DNA of 11,853 bases from Ruminococcus sp. (GTDB lineage Bacteria > Bacillota_A > Clostridia > Oscillospirales > Ruminococcaceae), in contig JAFOMV010000184.1 in the NCBI GenBank assembly GCA_017418765.1, positions 1 through 11,853 of the forward strand, read 5' to 3'. Under the pieces are notes generated by a model. That model was not told the origin of the DNA. It saw nothing but the letters and a program-made list of their open reading frames with translations, and made no database searches. Position numbers and translations under genes: made by a program. Positions 6,108 to 11,742 of this stretch are shown here, piece by piece (the stretch's first letter is position 1; every line of letters begins with the position of its first letter).

Positions 6108-8426
6108 TTAAACATTATGTTTTACACGGTCATGCTCCTCTGAGCGCTTACCGTCATTGAATCTATCGAGAGTACCAACAAGATAGCCTGTTATACGGCG
6201 TATCCTGTCGAATGCTACATTATTGCTGTGTTCCTTACGTCCGCAGCACGGGCAGGTCTCACCGATGATACCTGTGTATCCGCAGCATGGGTCACGGTCA
6301 ACAGGATGGTTGATAGCTCCGTATCCAATACCTGATTCCTTCATGCAGCGAACTATCTTCTCAAATGCATTGAGGTTCTCCAGCGGATCACCGTCAAGTT
6401 CGATATAGCTGATATGACCTGCATTTGTAAGCTCATGATAAGGAGCTTCTATCTTGATCTTCTCAAATGCGCTGATAGGATAGTATACAGGCACATGGAA
6501 AGAGTTGGTGTAATAATCACGGTCTGTAACACCTTCGATTATACCATAGCGCTTCTTGTCCATGCGGACAAATCTTCCTGAAAGTCCCTCAGCAGGAGTA
6601 GCCAGGAGAGAGAAGTTCAGGCCTGTTCTCTGCGACTCCTCATCAAGACGCTGTCTCATAGTTGTAATTATCTCAATACCAAGCTCACGTGCCTCTTCGC
6701 TTTCACCGTGATGAGCGCCGATAAGTGCTTTAAGAGTCTCAGCAAGGCCGATGAATCCAACAGAAAGTGTACCGTGTTTGAGCACCTCACCAACTGTATC
6801 ATCAGGTGAGAGCTTTTCAGAATCTATCCATATGCCTTGTCCCATAAGGAAAGGATAGTTCCTTACACGCTTCTGTGACTGGATATTGAAACGATGCATA
6901 AGCTGGTCTATGACCAGATCCATCTTTTCTTCAAGCTTCTCGAAGAAAAGACCAACATTATGATCCGACTGAATAGCCAGTCTCGGGAGATTGATAGAAG
7001 TAAAGCTGAGGTTGCCTCTGCCTGTAACTATCTCACGGGACGGGTCATGAACATTGCCGATAACACGGGTACGACATCCCATATAAGCGATTTCGGTATC
7101 AGGATTGCCTTCCTTGTAATATTTAAGGTTATAGGGCGCATCAATGAATGAGAAATTAGGGAAGAGTCTCTTAGCTGAAACTCTGCAAGCTAACTTGAAA
7201 AGATCATAGTTCGGATCGGTCGGATTATAATTGATGCCTTCCTTGATCTTGAAGATATGGATAGGGAAGATAGGAGTTTCACCGTTTCCGAGACCTGCTT
7301 CCTGAGCGAGGAGAACGTTCTTGATGACCATTCTGCCTTCCGGAGAGGTATCTGTGCCGTAGTTGATGGAACTGAAAGGAGTCTGAGCGCCCGCACGGCT
7401 GTTCATGGTATTAAGGTTATGGATAAGAGCTTCCATAGCCTGATAAGTAGCTCTGTCGGTTTCCTTGACAGCATTTTTTACAGCGAAAGCCTGTATCTTT
7501 TTGATAGTCTCGCTGTCTGTATACTCAGCAAGAAGTTCAGCTTCTTTTTCGCTGTAGCCGTTATCATTGGCGAGAACTGGTCTGAGATCATATTTCTCAC
7601 GAAGTTCTTTCTTGATCTTATCAGCTATATCGAATTCGTTATCAACGCCGCCAAGAAGGGACAGGGCTCTTGCAACATTCTGGATGTATCTTGCAGCATA
7701 TGTTTTCTTAACACCTTCAGCCATAGCATAGTCAAAGGTAGGTATGCTCTGTCCGCCGTGCTGATCGTTCTGATTTGACTGGATGGCTATACAGGCAAGT
7801 GCAGAGTAGCTTGCAATATCATTAGGCTCACGAAGGTAGCCGTGACCTGTGGAGAAGCCATTGGTAAAAAGCTTCTTCAGATCGATCTGTGAACAGGTGG
7901 TAGTAAGTGTATAAAAATCAAGATCATGGATATGTATATCTCCCTCTCTGTGAGCCTTTGCGTGGGCAGGCTCGAGGACATACATTTCATAGTACTCCTT
8001 TGCTGATACTGATCCGTATTTCAGCATGGTACCCATTGCAGTATCGCCGTCGATGTTAGCATTTTCTCTCTTTATATCGCTGTCTTTTGCGGCACTGAAA
8101 GTAAGTTCGTTAAGAACGCACATAAGGTTTGTCTTCATCTCACGTGAGCGTGTGCGCTCATAGCGATAGAGGATATAAGCCTTAGCTGTCTTAGCATGAC
8201 CTTTTTCAATGAGAGTTTTTTCGACGAGGTCCTGTATTTCTTCTACAGTAGGAGTTTTTCCGGGATTCTGTTCCTCATAGAGTTTACACACCTCAACTGC
8301 AACATCCATAGCAGCATTAAAGTCTGTTCCGCCCTTTGACTGTGCAGCTTTAAATATAGCGTTAGCTATTTTTTCGACGTTAAAAGGAACCTTTCGGCCA
8401 TCTCTTTTGATTATGTGAATTATCAT
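6108..8426 (-). CDS. nrdD: Class III (anaerobic) ribonucleoside-triphosphate reductase
   Basis: A 772-residue cytosolic glycyl-radical enzyme that reduces ribonucleotides to deoxyribonucleotides without oxygen. Residues about 3-92 are an ATP-cone allosteric domain (IKRDGRKVPFNVEKIANAI, then AKTAKAYILYRYER). The central ten-stranded barrel region contains YMGCRTRVIGN, whose Cys is the likely thiyl-radical residue, and GNLSFTSINLPRLAI. The C-terminus has a Cys-rich zinc site (DPCCGYTGIIGETCPCCGRK, about 710-731) and the glycyl-radical loop RRITGYLVGTLDRFNDGKR with radical Gly near 747. The ATG is preceded by GGAGG 11 bases upstream. A strong promoter and candidate operator sites lie upstream, and nrdG follows in the same operon. 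This enzyme marks a strict or facultative anaerobe; no aerobic nrdAB is visible here. Confidence 0.98.
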   Translation of the reverse strand: MIIHIIKRDGRKVPFNVEKIANAIFKAAQSKGGTDFNAAMDVAVEVCKLYEEQNPGKTPTVEEIQDLVEKTLIEKGHAKTAKAYILYRYERTRSREMKTNLMCVLNELTFSAAKDSDIKRENANIDGDTAMGTMLKYGSVSAKEYYEMYVLEPAHAKAHREGDIHIHDLDFYTLTTTCSQIDLKKLFTNGFSTGHGYLREPNDIASYSALACIAIQSNQNDQHGGQSIPTFDYAMAEGVKKTYAARYIQNVARALSLLGGVDNEFDIADKIKKELREKYDLRPVLANDNGYSEKEAELLAEYTDSETIKKIQAFAVKNAVKETDRATYQAMEALIHNLNTMNSRAGAQTPFSSINYGTDTSPEGRMVIKNVLLAQEAGLGNGETPIFPIHIFKIKEGINYNPTDPNYDLFKLACRVSAKRLFPNFSFIDAPYNLKYYKEGNPDTEIAYMGCRTRVIGNVHDPSREIVTGRGNLSFTSINLPRLAIQSDHNVGLFFEKLEEKMDLVIDQLMHRFNIQSQKRVRNYPFLMGQGIWIDSEKLSPDDTVGEVLKHGTLSVGFIGLAETLKALIGAHHGESEEARELGIEIITTMRQRLDEESQRTGLNFSLLATPAEGLSGRFVRMDKKRYGIIEGVTDRDYYTNSFHVPVYYPISAFEKIKIEAPYHELTNAGHISYIELDGDPLENLNAFEKIVRCMKESGIGYGAINHPVDRDPCCGYTGIIGETCPCCGRKEHSNNVAFDRIRRITGYLVGTLDRFNDGKRSEEHDRVKHNV

Positions 8427-8442
8427 CTATAGTCAAACCTCC

Positions 8443-8458
8443 AATCAATATATAGTGT
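8443..8458 (-). promoter_or_regulatory. Candidate NrdR box upstream of nrdD
   Basis: On the - strand the sequence ACACTATATATTGATT matches the first half of the NrdR-box consensus (ACACWATATNTWGTGT) exactly and the second half poorly. It sits in the 5' leader just ahead of the GGAGG of nrdD. NrdR boxes are usually paired. A weaker related sequence (ATACTAATATAG) overlaps the -10 about 28 bases upstream, but its spacing and match are imperfect. Confidence 0.4.
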
Positions 8459-8481
8459 CTCCTCTTTTATATTTCTATATT

Positions 8482-8510
8482 AGTATAAAACAAAAGACGA
8501 GGTTTGTCAA
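8482..8510 (-). promoter_or_regulatory. Strong sigma-A-type promoter of nrdDG
   Basis: On the - strand a perfect TTGACA -35 (8505-8510) is followed after 17 bp by TATACT (8482-8487), one mismatch from the -10 consensus. Predicted initiation is near 8475, giving a leader of about 49 bases that contains the candidate NrdR box and the RBS. Confidence 0.8.
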
Positions 8511-8529
8511 TTGTACATTACGACAATTG
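8508..8529. promoter_or_regulatory. Dyad symmetry overlapping the nrdD -35 (possible operator)
   Basis: CAATTGT (8508-8514) and ACAATTG (8523-8529) form a perfect inverted repeat with an 8-base spacer, and flanking TTG/CAA partly extends it. It overlaps the upstream edge of the nrdD -35. A second small dyad, TAATAC-ATC-GTATTA, follows at 8538-8552. No specific regulator is recognised. The rest of 8553-8610 is AT-rich without clear features. Confidence 0.35.
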
Positions 8530-8613
8530 CAAGCGGATAATACATCGTATTACTGTATTATATTCACATTTTTTCTTTTAAAAAATATACTGTTGGCTAT
8601 TTTTCGTTGCATT

Positions 8614-8630
8614 ATCAACATTGTGTTGAT
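8614..8630 (-). terminator. Second small hairpin downstream of the SGNH gene
   Basis: ATCAACA (8614-8620) and TGTTGAT (8624-8630) form a perfect 7-bp stem with a 3-base loop. It lies immediately beyond the T-run of the main terminator on the - strand and may act as a backup. Confidence 0.35.
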
Positions 8631-8666
8631 AAAAATACCCTACCACAATATATTGTGGTAGGGTAT
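8631..8666 (-). terminator. Terminator of the SGNH-like gene, built on a 32-bp perfect palindrome
   Basis: Positions 8635-8666 are perfectly self-complementary (left half begins ATACCCTACCACAAT), giving a stem of up to 16 bp with essentially no fixed loop. On the - strand it is followed by TTTTT (8631-8635). It begins 3 bases after the stop codon, so it is best read as the gene's intrinsic terminator. Confidence 0.85.
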
Positions 8667-8669
8667 ACA

Positions 8670-9536
8670 TTATGCAGTATGTGTAAGAATATATCCTGTA
8701 ATAGTAGCATAAGCTGTTTCGTTAAGCTTCTTCGTTTCTTCATCAATGAATTCAGGTGCAAGTGAACCATCCTGATTCTTCAATGCTGTATTGGTATCTA
8801 TACAGTATACCTGATACTTATCTGCCATTGCAAGCAGCTTTGAATTATATTCGTTTATAAGCTCGTTCTTTGAATTGTCTTCGCCTTCTGCCTTGACAGG
8901 GGGAAGCTGCATAACGTAGATATTCATATCAGGTCTTGCAGAATGAAGGTTATCAACAAGCTTAGAGTAGCTTTCTATCATTTCATCAACAGGAGCGGTA
9001 CCTATATCGCTTCCGAGCATAATATAAACATTCTGCGGCTTTTTGAGCTGAACGGTTTCATATGCGGTAACTGTACCATAATTAGAACTGATCTTCGTTG
9101 TGTTGCAGTTCAGTGCATTAAGAGCATCATTTCCGATCAAATCAGTAAAGCTTGAGAAATCGGCCATATTAATGAGAGTAGAATCTGTTATAAGGCAGCA
9201 ATCATCAAAATAGCCTGCATCTGCTGCTTCTGACTGCGGAACAGGATTTGTTATAACAGCCTTTGCAGCTGTAGTCTCCTCCTCGGCGATATCATCTTCA
9301 GGTTCGGAAGTTTCTTCCTTATCGGAGTCATCAGTATTTTCTTCAACTGTAATGCTGCCGAATTCATCTTCAAGAAAATCAGAGTCAAGATTAGCCTTTA
9401 TCATATAAATAACGAAACATGCAGCAAAAACCATAGCAAAGAGAAGTATGAGCCCCCATATGCTGAATCTTACCTTGGGTCTGTTCCTTCTTTTGCCCGA
9501 GCCTTTGCGTACGTTTCTGCTTTTTGTATTAGCCAT
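8670..9536 (-). CDS. Membrane-anchored SGNH/GDSL-hydrolase-like protein, probably degenerate
   Basis: A 288-residue protein. The ATG at 9536 is chosen because AAGGAG lies 9 bases upstream; an in-frame ATG 45 bases further up has no such site. Residues 1-23 are strongly basic (KSRNVRKGSGKRRNRPKVR), 24-46 form one transmembrane helix, and 50-92 are an acidic, Asp/Glu/Thr-rich linker. The rest is an extracytoplasmic SGNH-like fold: YFDDCCLITDST (109-120) with candidate nucleophile Ser119, QNVYIMLGSDIG in the Asn/Gly block, and a C-terminal LNETAY...ILTHT helix. In related clostridial proteins I recall the catalytic dyad as DGIHLN before that helix. Here the matching stretch reads EETKKLN (266-272), so the catalytic His appears to be Lys270 and the block III Asn looks like Asp. 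It may be a non-catalytic cell-wall or glycan-binding derivative. Confidence 0.72.
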   Translation of the reverse strand: MANTKSRNVRKGSGKRRNRPKVRFSIWGLILLFAMVFAACFVIYMIKANLDSDFLEDEFGSITVEENTDDSDKEETSEPEDDIAEEETTAAKAVITNPVPQSEAADAGYFDDCCLITDSTLINMADFSSFTDLIGNDALNALNCNTTKISSNYGTVTAYETVQLKKPQNVYIMLGSDIGTAPVDEMIESYSKLVDNLHSARPDMNIYVMQLPPVKAEGEDNSKNELINEYNSKLLAMADKYQVYCIDTNTALKNQDGSLAPEFIDEETKKLNETAYATITGYILTHTA

Positions 9537-9556
9537 GTGATACGTCTCCTTATGAA

Positions 9557-9589
9557 AAGCAGCAATACTATTTATTAACATTGCTGCTT
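9557..9589 (-). promoter_or_regulatory. Leader hairpin with T-run just before the SGNH gene (possible attenuator)
   Basis: AAGCAGCAAT and ATTGCTGCTT (9580-9589 and 9557-9566, read on the - strand) form a perfect 10-bp stem with a 13-base loop. It is followed by TTTTC and then by the AAGGAG of the SGNH gene. It resembles a weak intrinsic terminator inside the 5' leader. Confidence 0.45.
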
Positions 9590-9607
9590 GATATCCGATA
9601 TTTTATT

Positions 9608-9643
9608 CCTGCATAAATAATGATCAATGCATTTATGCGCAGG
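9608..9643 (-). promoter_or_regulatory. First leader hairpin of the SGNH transcript
   Basis: CCT-GCATAAAT (9608-9618) pairs with ATTTATGC-GC-AGG (9631-9643), 11 bp with a 2-base bulge and a 12-base loop. It lies directly after the predicted transcription start of the - strand gene and is the first structure in a leader of about 110 bases. Confidence 0.4.
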
Positions 9644-9652
9644 TACTTTTAT

Positions 9653-9681
9653 ATTATAACTCATTTTCTTTTTTTTTGCAA
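9653..9681 (-). promoter_or_regulatory. Promoter of the SGNH-like gene
   Basis: On the - strand TTGCAA (9676-9681) and a perfect TATAAT (9653-9658) are separated by 17 bp. Initiation is expected near 9646. It is divergent from the + strand promoter at 9730-9758. Confidence 0.65.
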
Positions 9682-9729
9682 GTAGTTTAAATGAAATTTT
9701 GCATTTTTTATTTCTTGCCCCTAAACCTA

Positions 9730-9758
9730 TTGCTTTTTTTTAAAGAATAGTCTATAAT
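9730..9758 (+). promoter_or_regulatory. Promoter of the zinc-ribbon/pyrE region
   Basis: TTGCTT (9730-9735) and a perfect TATAAT (9753-9758) with a 17-bp spacer. Initiation is expected near 9765, directly upstream of a 29-codon reading frame and then the zinc-ribbon gene. Confidence 0.75.
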
Positions 9759-9772
9759 AAGGTAAGGCAAAA

Positions 9773-9862
9773 ATGTACAAGATACTCTTACGTGCTTTGT
9801 GCAGTATTGCTTTTAGCGTATCGCTGAGTATATGCGCTGTCACGTGCGGACAGTACATTTAA
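9773..9862 (+). CDS. Possible small membrane peptide or leader ORF (29 residues)
   Basis: An ATG at 9773, about 8 bases after the predicted transcription start and 5 bases after an AAGG, opens a 29-codon frame ending in TAA at 9860-9862. The peptide starts MYKILLRALCSIAFSVSLSI and ends CAVTCGQYI. It has a basic N-terminus, a hydrophobic core of about 18 residues and two Cys near the end, like a single-pass membrane miniprotein or a signal-like peptide. It sits between the promoter and the zinc-ribbon gene, with 32 bases to that gene's start. It could be a genuine small protein, a translated leader, or chance. The very short leader and weak RBS keep confidence modest. Confidence 0.4.
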   Translation: MYKILLRALCSIAFSVSLSICAVTCGQYI

Positions 9863-9894
9863 ACTGCTGTATTCAAAGAAAAGGAAGTGATCAC

Positions 9895-10260
9895 TTGATC
9901 GGAATGATATGCGGAAGATGCGGAACACCAATGGTACAGGGAGATTTTGCAATGCAAAAAGACGGTATCGGACGCAAAGGCGGTGCATTTATATATCCTG
10001 TAGCAGTTTTCTACAAGGATAACGAAATGATATGCGAAGCAGACGGTGAATCTACTCTCGGATACTATTGTCCTGAGTGCGGTCTGCTGATAGGAGTATT
10101 TCCGCTTACACATCCTACGGGATTTGCAGGTAAGTATCATCAGGATCTCGACGATAAAGTGGATAAGCTTCCTAAGAAAAGCTGCCCTGAATGCGGTTCG
10201 GAAATAGATGTGGATTATCCGAAATGTCCAGTATGCGGATATATTTACGAAAAGATATGA
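9895..10260 (+). CDS. Zinc-ribbon protein of unknown function
   Basis: With a TTG start at 9895 the protein is 121 residues. That start has AAGGAAG 7 bases upstream; the next in-frame ATG at 9904 is 16 bases from the same site, and an ATG at 9832 has no RBS and would overlap the small ORF upstream. The protein has two CxxC pairs per site: Cys6/Cys9 (CGRC) with Cys59/Cys62 (CPEC), and Cys97/Cys100 (CPEC) with Cys111/Cys114 (CPVC). These are likely two zinc ribbons. I do not recognise a characterised family. Zinc ribbons of this type serve in nucleic-acid or protein contacts. It precedes pyrE by 79 bases on the same strand and may be co-transcribed with it. Confidence 0.8.
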   Translation: MIGMICGRCGTPMVQGDFAMQKDGIGRKGGAFIYPVAVFYKDNEMICEADGESTLGYYCPECGLLIGVFPLTHPTGFAGKYHQDLDDKVDKLPKKSCPECGSEIDVDYPKCPVCGYIYEKI

Positions 10261-10263
10261 TGC

Positions 10264-10298
10264 GATCAGGACAGCATCTTAAATTCATGCTTTTGATC
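10264..10298 (+). repeat. Weak imperfect hairpin between the zinc-ribbon gene and pyrE
   Basis: GATCA (10264-10268) and AGCAT (10273-10277) pair with ATGCT (10287-10291) and TGATC (10294-10298) across an internal loop. No T-run follows. I see no PyrR-binding-like sequence here, so any role in pyrE control is speculative. Confidence 0.3.
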
Positions 10299-10339
10299 CG
10301 CTGATACAAAGCGGTATATAATAAACGGAGGTACATAAA

Positions 10340-10993
10340 ATGACTTACAAAGAAAGCTTTATCAAATTCATGGTGGACTGTGGTGTCCTGACTTTTGGCG
10401 AATTCACTCTCAAAAGCGGACGCAAGGCTCCATACTTCATAAACTGCGGTAACTATAAAACAGGTGCTCAGCTGGCAAAACTTGGAGAATACTATGCTGA
10501 ATGTATACATGAGAACAATATCCCTGTAGAAACTTTATTCGGACCTGCATATAAAGGAATCCCACTTGCAGTTTCTGCCGTAGTAGCATTAAGCAATAAA
10601 TTCGGTATCGATGTTTCATACTGCTTTGACCGCAAAGAGGCTAAAGATCACGGTGAGGGCGGTATGTTCGTAGGAAAAACACTGACTGACGGCGAGAAAG
10701 TTGTTATCATTGACGATGTTATGACTTCAGGCAAAGCGCTTCGTGAATCCATGCCCAAATTAAAGTCAGCAGCAGATGTAAATGTTACAGGAATGGTAAT
10801 AACTGTTGACCGTATGGAAAAGGGAACAGGCGAGCTTTCTGCTGTACAGGAAGTAAAGCGTGATTTCGGTGTGACAGTTTATCCTATAGTTACTATGGAG
10901 GATATCATTGATGCCATCAGAAATGATATTGTTCCTGGTAAGGAATATCTTGACAAAATGCTTGAATACCGTGAGACCTATGGTATCAAATAA
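10340..10993 (+). CDS. pyrE: Orotate phosphoribosyltransferase
   Basis: A 217-residue cytosolic enzyme of de novo pyrimidine synthesis: orotate + PRPP gives OMP + pyrophosphate (EC 2.4.2.10). The type I PRTase PRPP-binding motif is VVIIDDVMTSGKALRES (121-137) with the acidic pair Asp125/Asp126. The flexible catalytic loop is DRKEAKDHGEGG (97-108). The N-terminal FTLKSGRKAPYFINCG (22-37) is the orotate-site signature, and FGPAYKGIPLA (67-77) is also typical. The length is normal. The ATG has a clear GGAGG 9 bases upstream. A TATAAT at 10317-10322 with TTGATC 18 bp upstream would start transcription inside the RBS, so read-through from the promoter at 9730 is more likely. I see no clear terminator after it, only a weak CAGC/GCTG dyad near 11007-11021. 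Confidence 0.97.
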   Translation: MTYKESFIKFMVDCGVLTFGEFTLKSGRKAPYFINCGNYKTGAQLAKLGEYYAECIHENNIPVETLFGPAYKGIPLAVSAVVALSNKFGIDVSYCFDRKEAKDHGEGGMFVGKTLTDGEKVVIIDDVMTSGKALRESMPKLKSAADVNVTGMVITVDRMEKGTGELSAVQEVKRDFGVTVYPIVTMEDIIDAIRNDIVPGKEYLDKMLEYRETYGIK

Positions 10994-11046
10994 TCGTTCC
11001 TGATCACAGCACTTCCTGCTGATATCATTACGGTTATAATTTCCGC

Positions 11047-11075
11047 TTGCTTTTTTATTTGTAATAGTGTATAAT
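11047..11075 (+). promoter_or_regulatory. Promoter of the DUF1292 gene
   Basis: TTGCTT (11047-11052) and a perfect TATAAT (11070-11075), 17-bp spacer. The layout is nearly the same as the promoter at 9730-9758, including the T-rich stretch after the -35. Initiation near 11082; the RBS AAAGGAGC follows at 11101. Confidence 0.75.
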
Positions 11076-11113
11076 GATTACATCACAAAGGCGCAAGCCG
11101 AAAGGAGCTAACT

Positions 11114-11428
11114 ATGTCAGAAATGAACGAATACACCCCTGAGCTTTTTGAGCTGATCGATGAGGCTGGAAATAAAAAGGCTTTTGAGCTTATCGATGCT
11201 GTTGAAATGGACGGGGAACAATACTTCGCTATGGTACCGGCAGCAGAAGATGATGATTACCTTAACGCCGACTGCGATCTCGTCATATTAAAAACTATCT
11301 ATGAGGATGGTGAAGAAATACTTGCCTCTATTGACGATGATGATGAGTTCGATAAAGTTTCGGGATATTTCATGCAGAGAATACAGGATGTGTTTGAAAA
11401 CGGCATCGAAGATGAGGATGAAGAATAA
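11114..11428 (+). CDS. DUF1292 family protein (YrzB-like)
   Basis: A 104-residue, highly acidic, soluble protein. The core ELFELIDEAGNKKAFELIDA, then GEQYFAMVPAAEDD and DLVILKTIYEDGEEILASID, matches DUF1292, a small widespread Firmicute family whose Bacillus member is YrzB; its molecular role is not established. The order 'F.L.DE.G....FE.ID....DG..Y....P' and the final acidic tail (ENGIEDEDEE) are typical. The ATG has AAAGGAGC as RBS. It has its own promoter and is followed directly by the 6S RNA promoter. Confidence 0.85.
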   Translation: MSEMNEYTPELFELIDEAGNKKAFELIDAVEMDGEQYFAMVPAAEDDDYLNADCDLVILKTIYEDGEEILASIDDDDEFDKVSGYFMQRIQDVFENGIEDEDEE

Positions 11429-11453
11429 AAAAATTCACATTTCTCATAATTTT

Positions 11454-11488
11454 ACATAAAAAGCTCTTGACTTTTATAGCTTTTATGT
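11454..11488 (+). repeat. Inverted repeat flanking the -35 of the 6S promoter
   Basis: ACATAAAAAGCT (11454-11465) and AGCTTTTATGT (11478-11488) are inverted repeats, 11 bp with one bulged A, with a 12-base loop that contains the TTGACT -35. No T-run follows. It could be a terminator for the DUF1292 transcript overlapping the next promoter, or an operator. Confidence 0.5.
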
Positions 11489-11496
11489 GATATAAT
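11467..11496 (+). promoter_or_regulatory. Promoter of the 6S-like RNA
   Basis: TTGACT (11467-11472), 18-bp spacer, and a perfect TATAAT (11491-11496). Initiation is expected around 11503, 14 bases before the closing stem of the RNA. Confidence 0.7.
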
Positions 11497-11502
11497 ATAT
11501 AC

Positions 11503-11696
11503 AACAAATAAATATTCTGCCTTGTTCGAGTAATTATAGTTTTTATAATCCAACACATCTTATAAGGGAATCCAGTCTCCGCTTGCGGACTGCAGACCTC
11601 CCGCTTTTGCGGAAGAAGGGAGCGAGAAACAAGAGGGCGTTTACCCACCTGCTTCGTGCGGGTTTTATGCACTATATGACGGCAAGGCGGTTTATT
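11503..11696 (+). ncRNA. ssrS: Probable 6S RNA
   Basis: A non-coding transcript of about 190 bases with its own promoter and the 6S architecture. The ends pair: CTGCCTTG (11517-11524) with CAAGGCGG (11683-11690), 8 bp with one U-G. The conserved TTGTTCG follows the 5' arm and GACGGCAAGGCGG forms the 3' arm. A second stem TATAGT/ACTATA (11535-11540/11671-11676) leads to a large central region. Its 5' side (11541-11572) is AT-rich and its apical part carries hairpins at 11573-11592 (CUUG-type loop), 11598-11622 and 11648-11663. 6S RNA mimics an open promoter and sequesters housekeeping RNA polymerase in stationary phase. The TGTTCG...CGGCA pairing is the main reason for the call; exact ends are estimated. 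A T-rich stretch follows the closing stem. Confidence 0.75.
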
Positions 11697-11704
11697 TTAT
11701 TATG

Positions 11705-11741
11705 AAAAAAAGCTGTATAACCATATGTTATACAGCTTTTT
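11705..11741. terminator. Bidirectional terminator between 6S RNA and the downstream convergent gene
   Basis: A perfect 15-bp stem (11707-11721 with 11727-11741) around CATAT. Each arm is A/T-flanked, so the transcript ends in TTTTT on the + strand and in a run of seven T on the - strand. It starts about 15 bases beyond the 6S closing stem and lies 1 base from the stop codon of the convergent - strand gene. Confidence 0.9.
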
Positions 11742-11742
11742 G

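Noticed and set aside
6206..6212. Third TGTCGAA (0A-box-like) sequence
   Set aside because: It lies inside nrdD coding sequence near its 3' end, far from any promoter; a 7-base match there is expected by chance.
7257..7778. Long open frame of 173 codons on the + strand opposite nrdD
   Set aside because: It lies wholly antisense to the well-conserved nrdD coding sequence, has no ribosome binding site and no recognisable domain. It is a codon-bias shadow.
10293..10322. TTGATC-18 bp-TATAAT as a pyrE promoter
   Set aside because: Transcription would begin inside the pyrE Shine-Dalgarno sequence, leaving no usable leader; kept only as a remark.
11370..11672. 100-codon frame on the - strand across the end of the DUF1292 gene and the 6S-like RNA
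   Set aside because: It covers two promoters, a dyad and a structured RNA, lacks an RBS and has no domain. The structured-RNA reading explains the region better.
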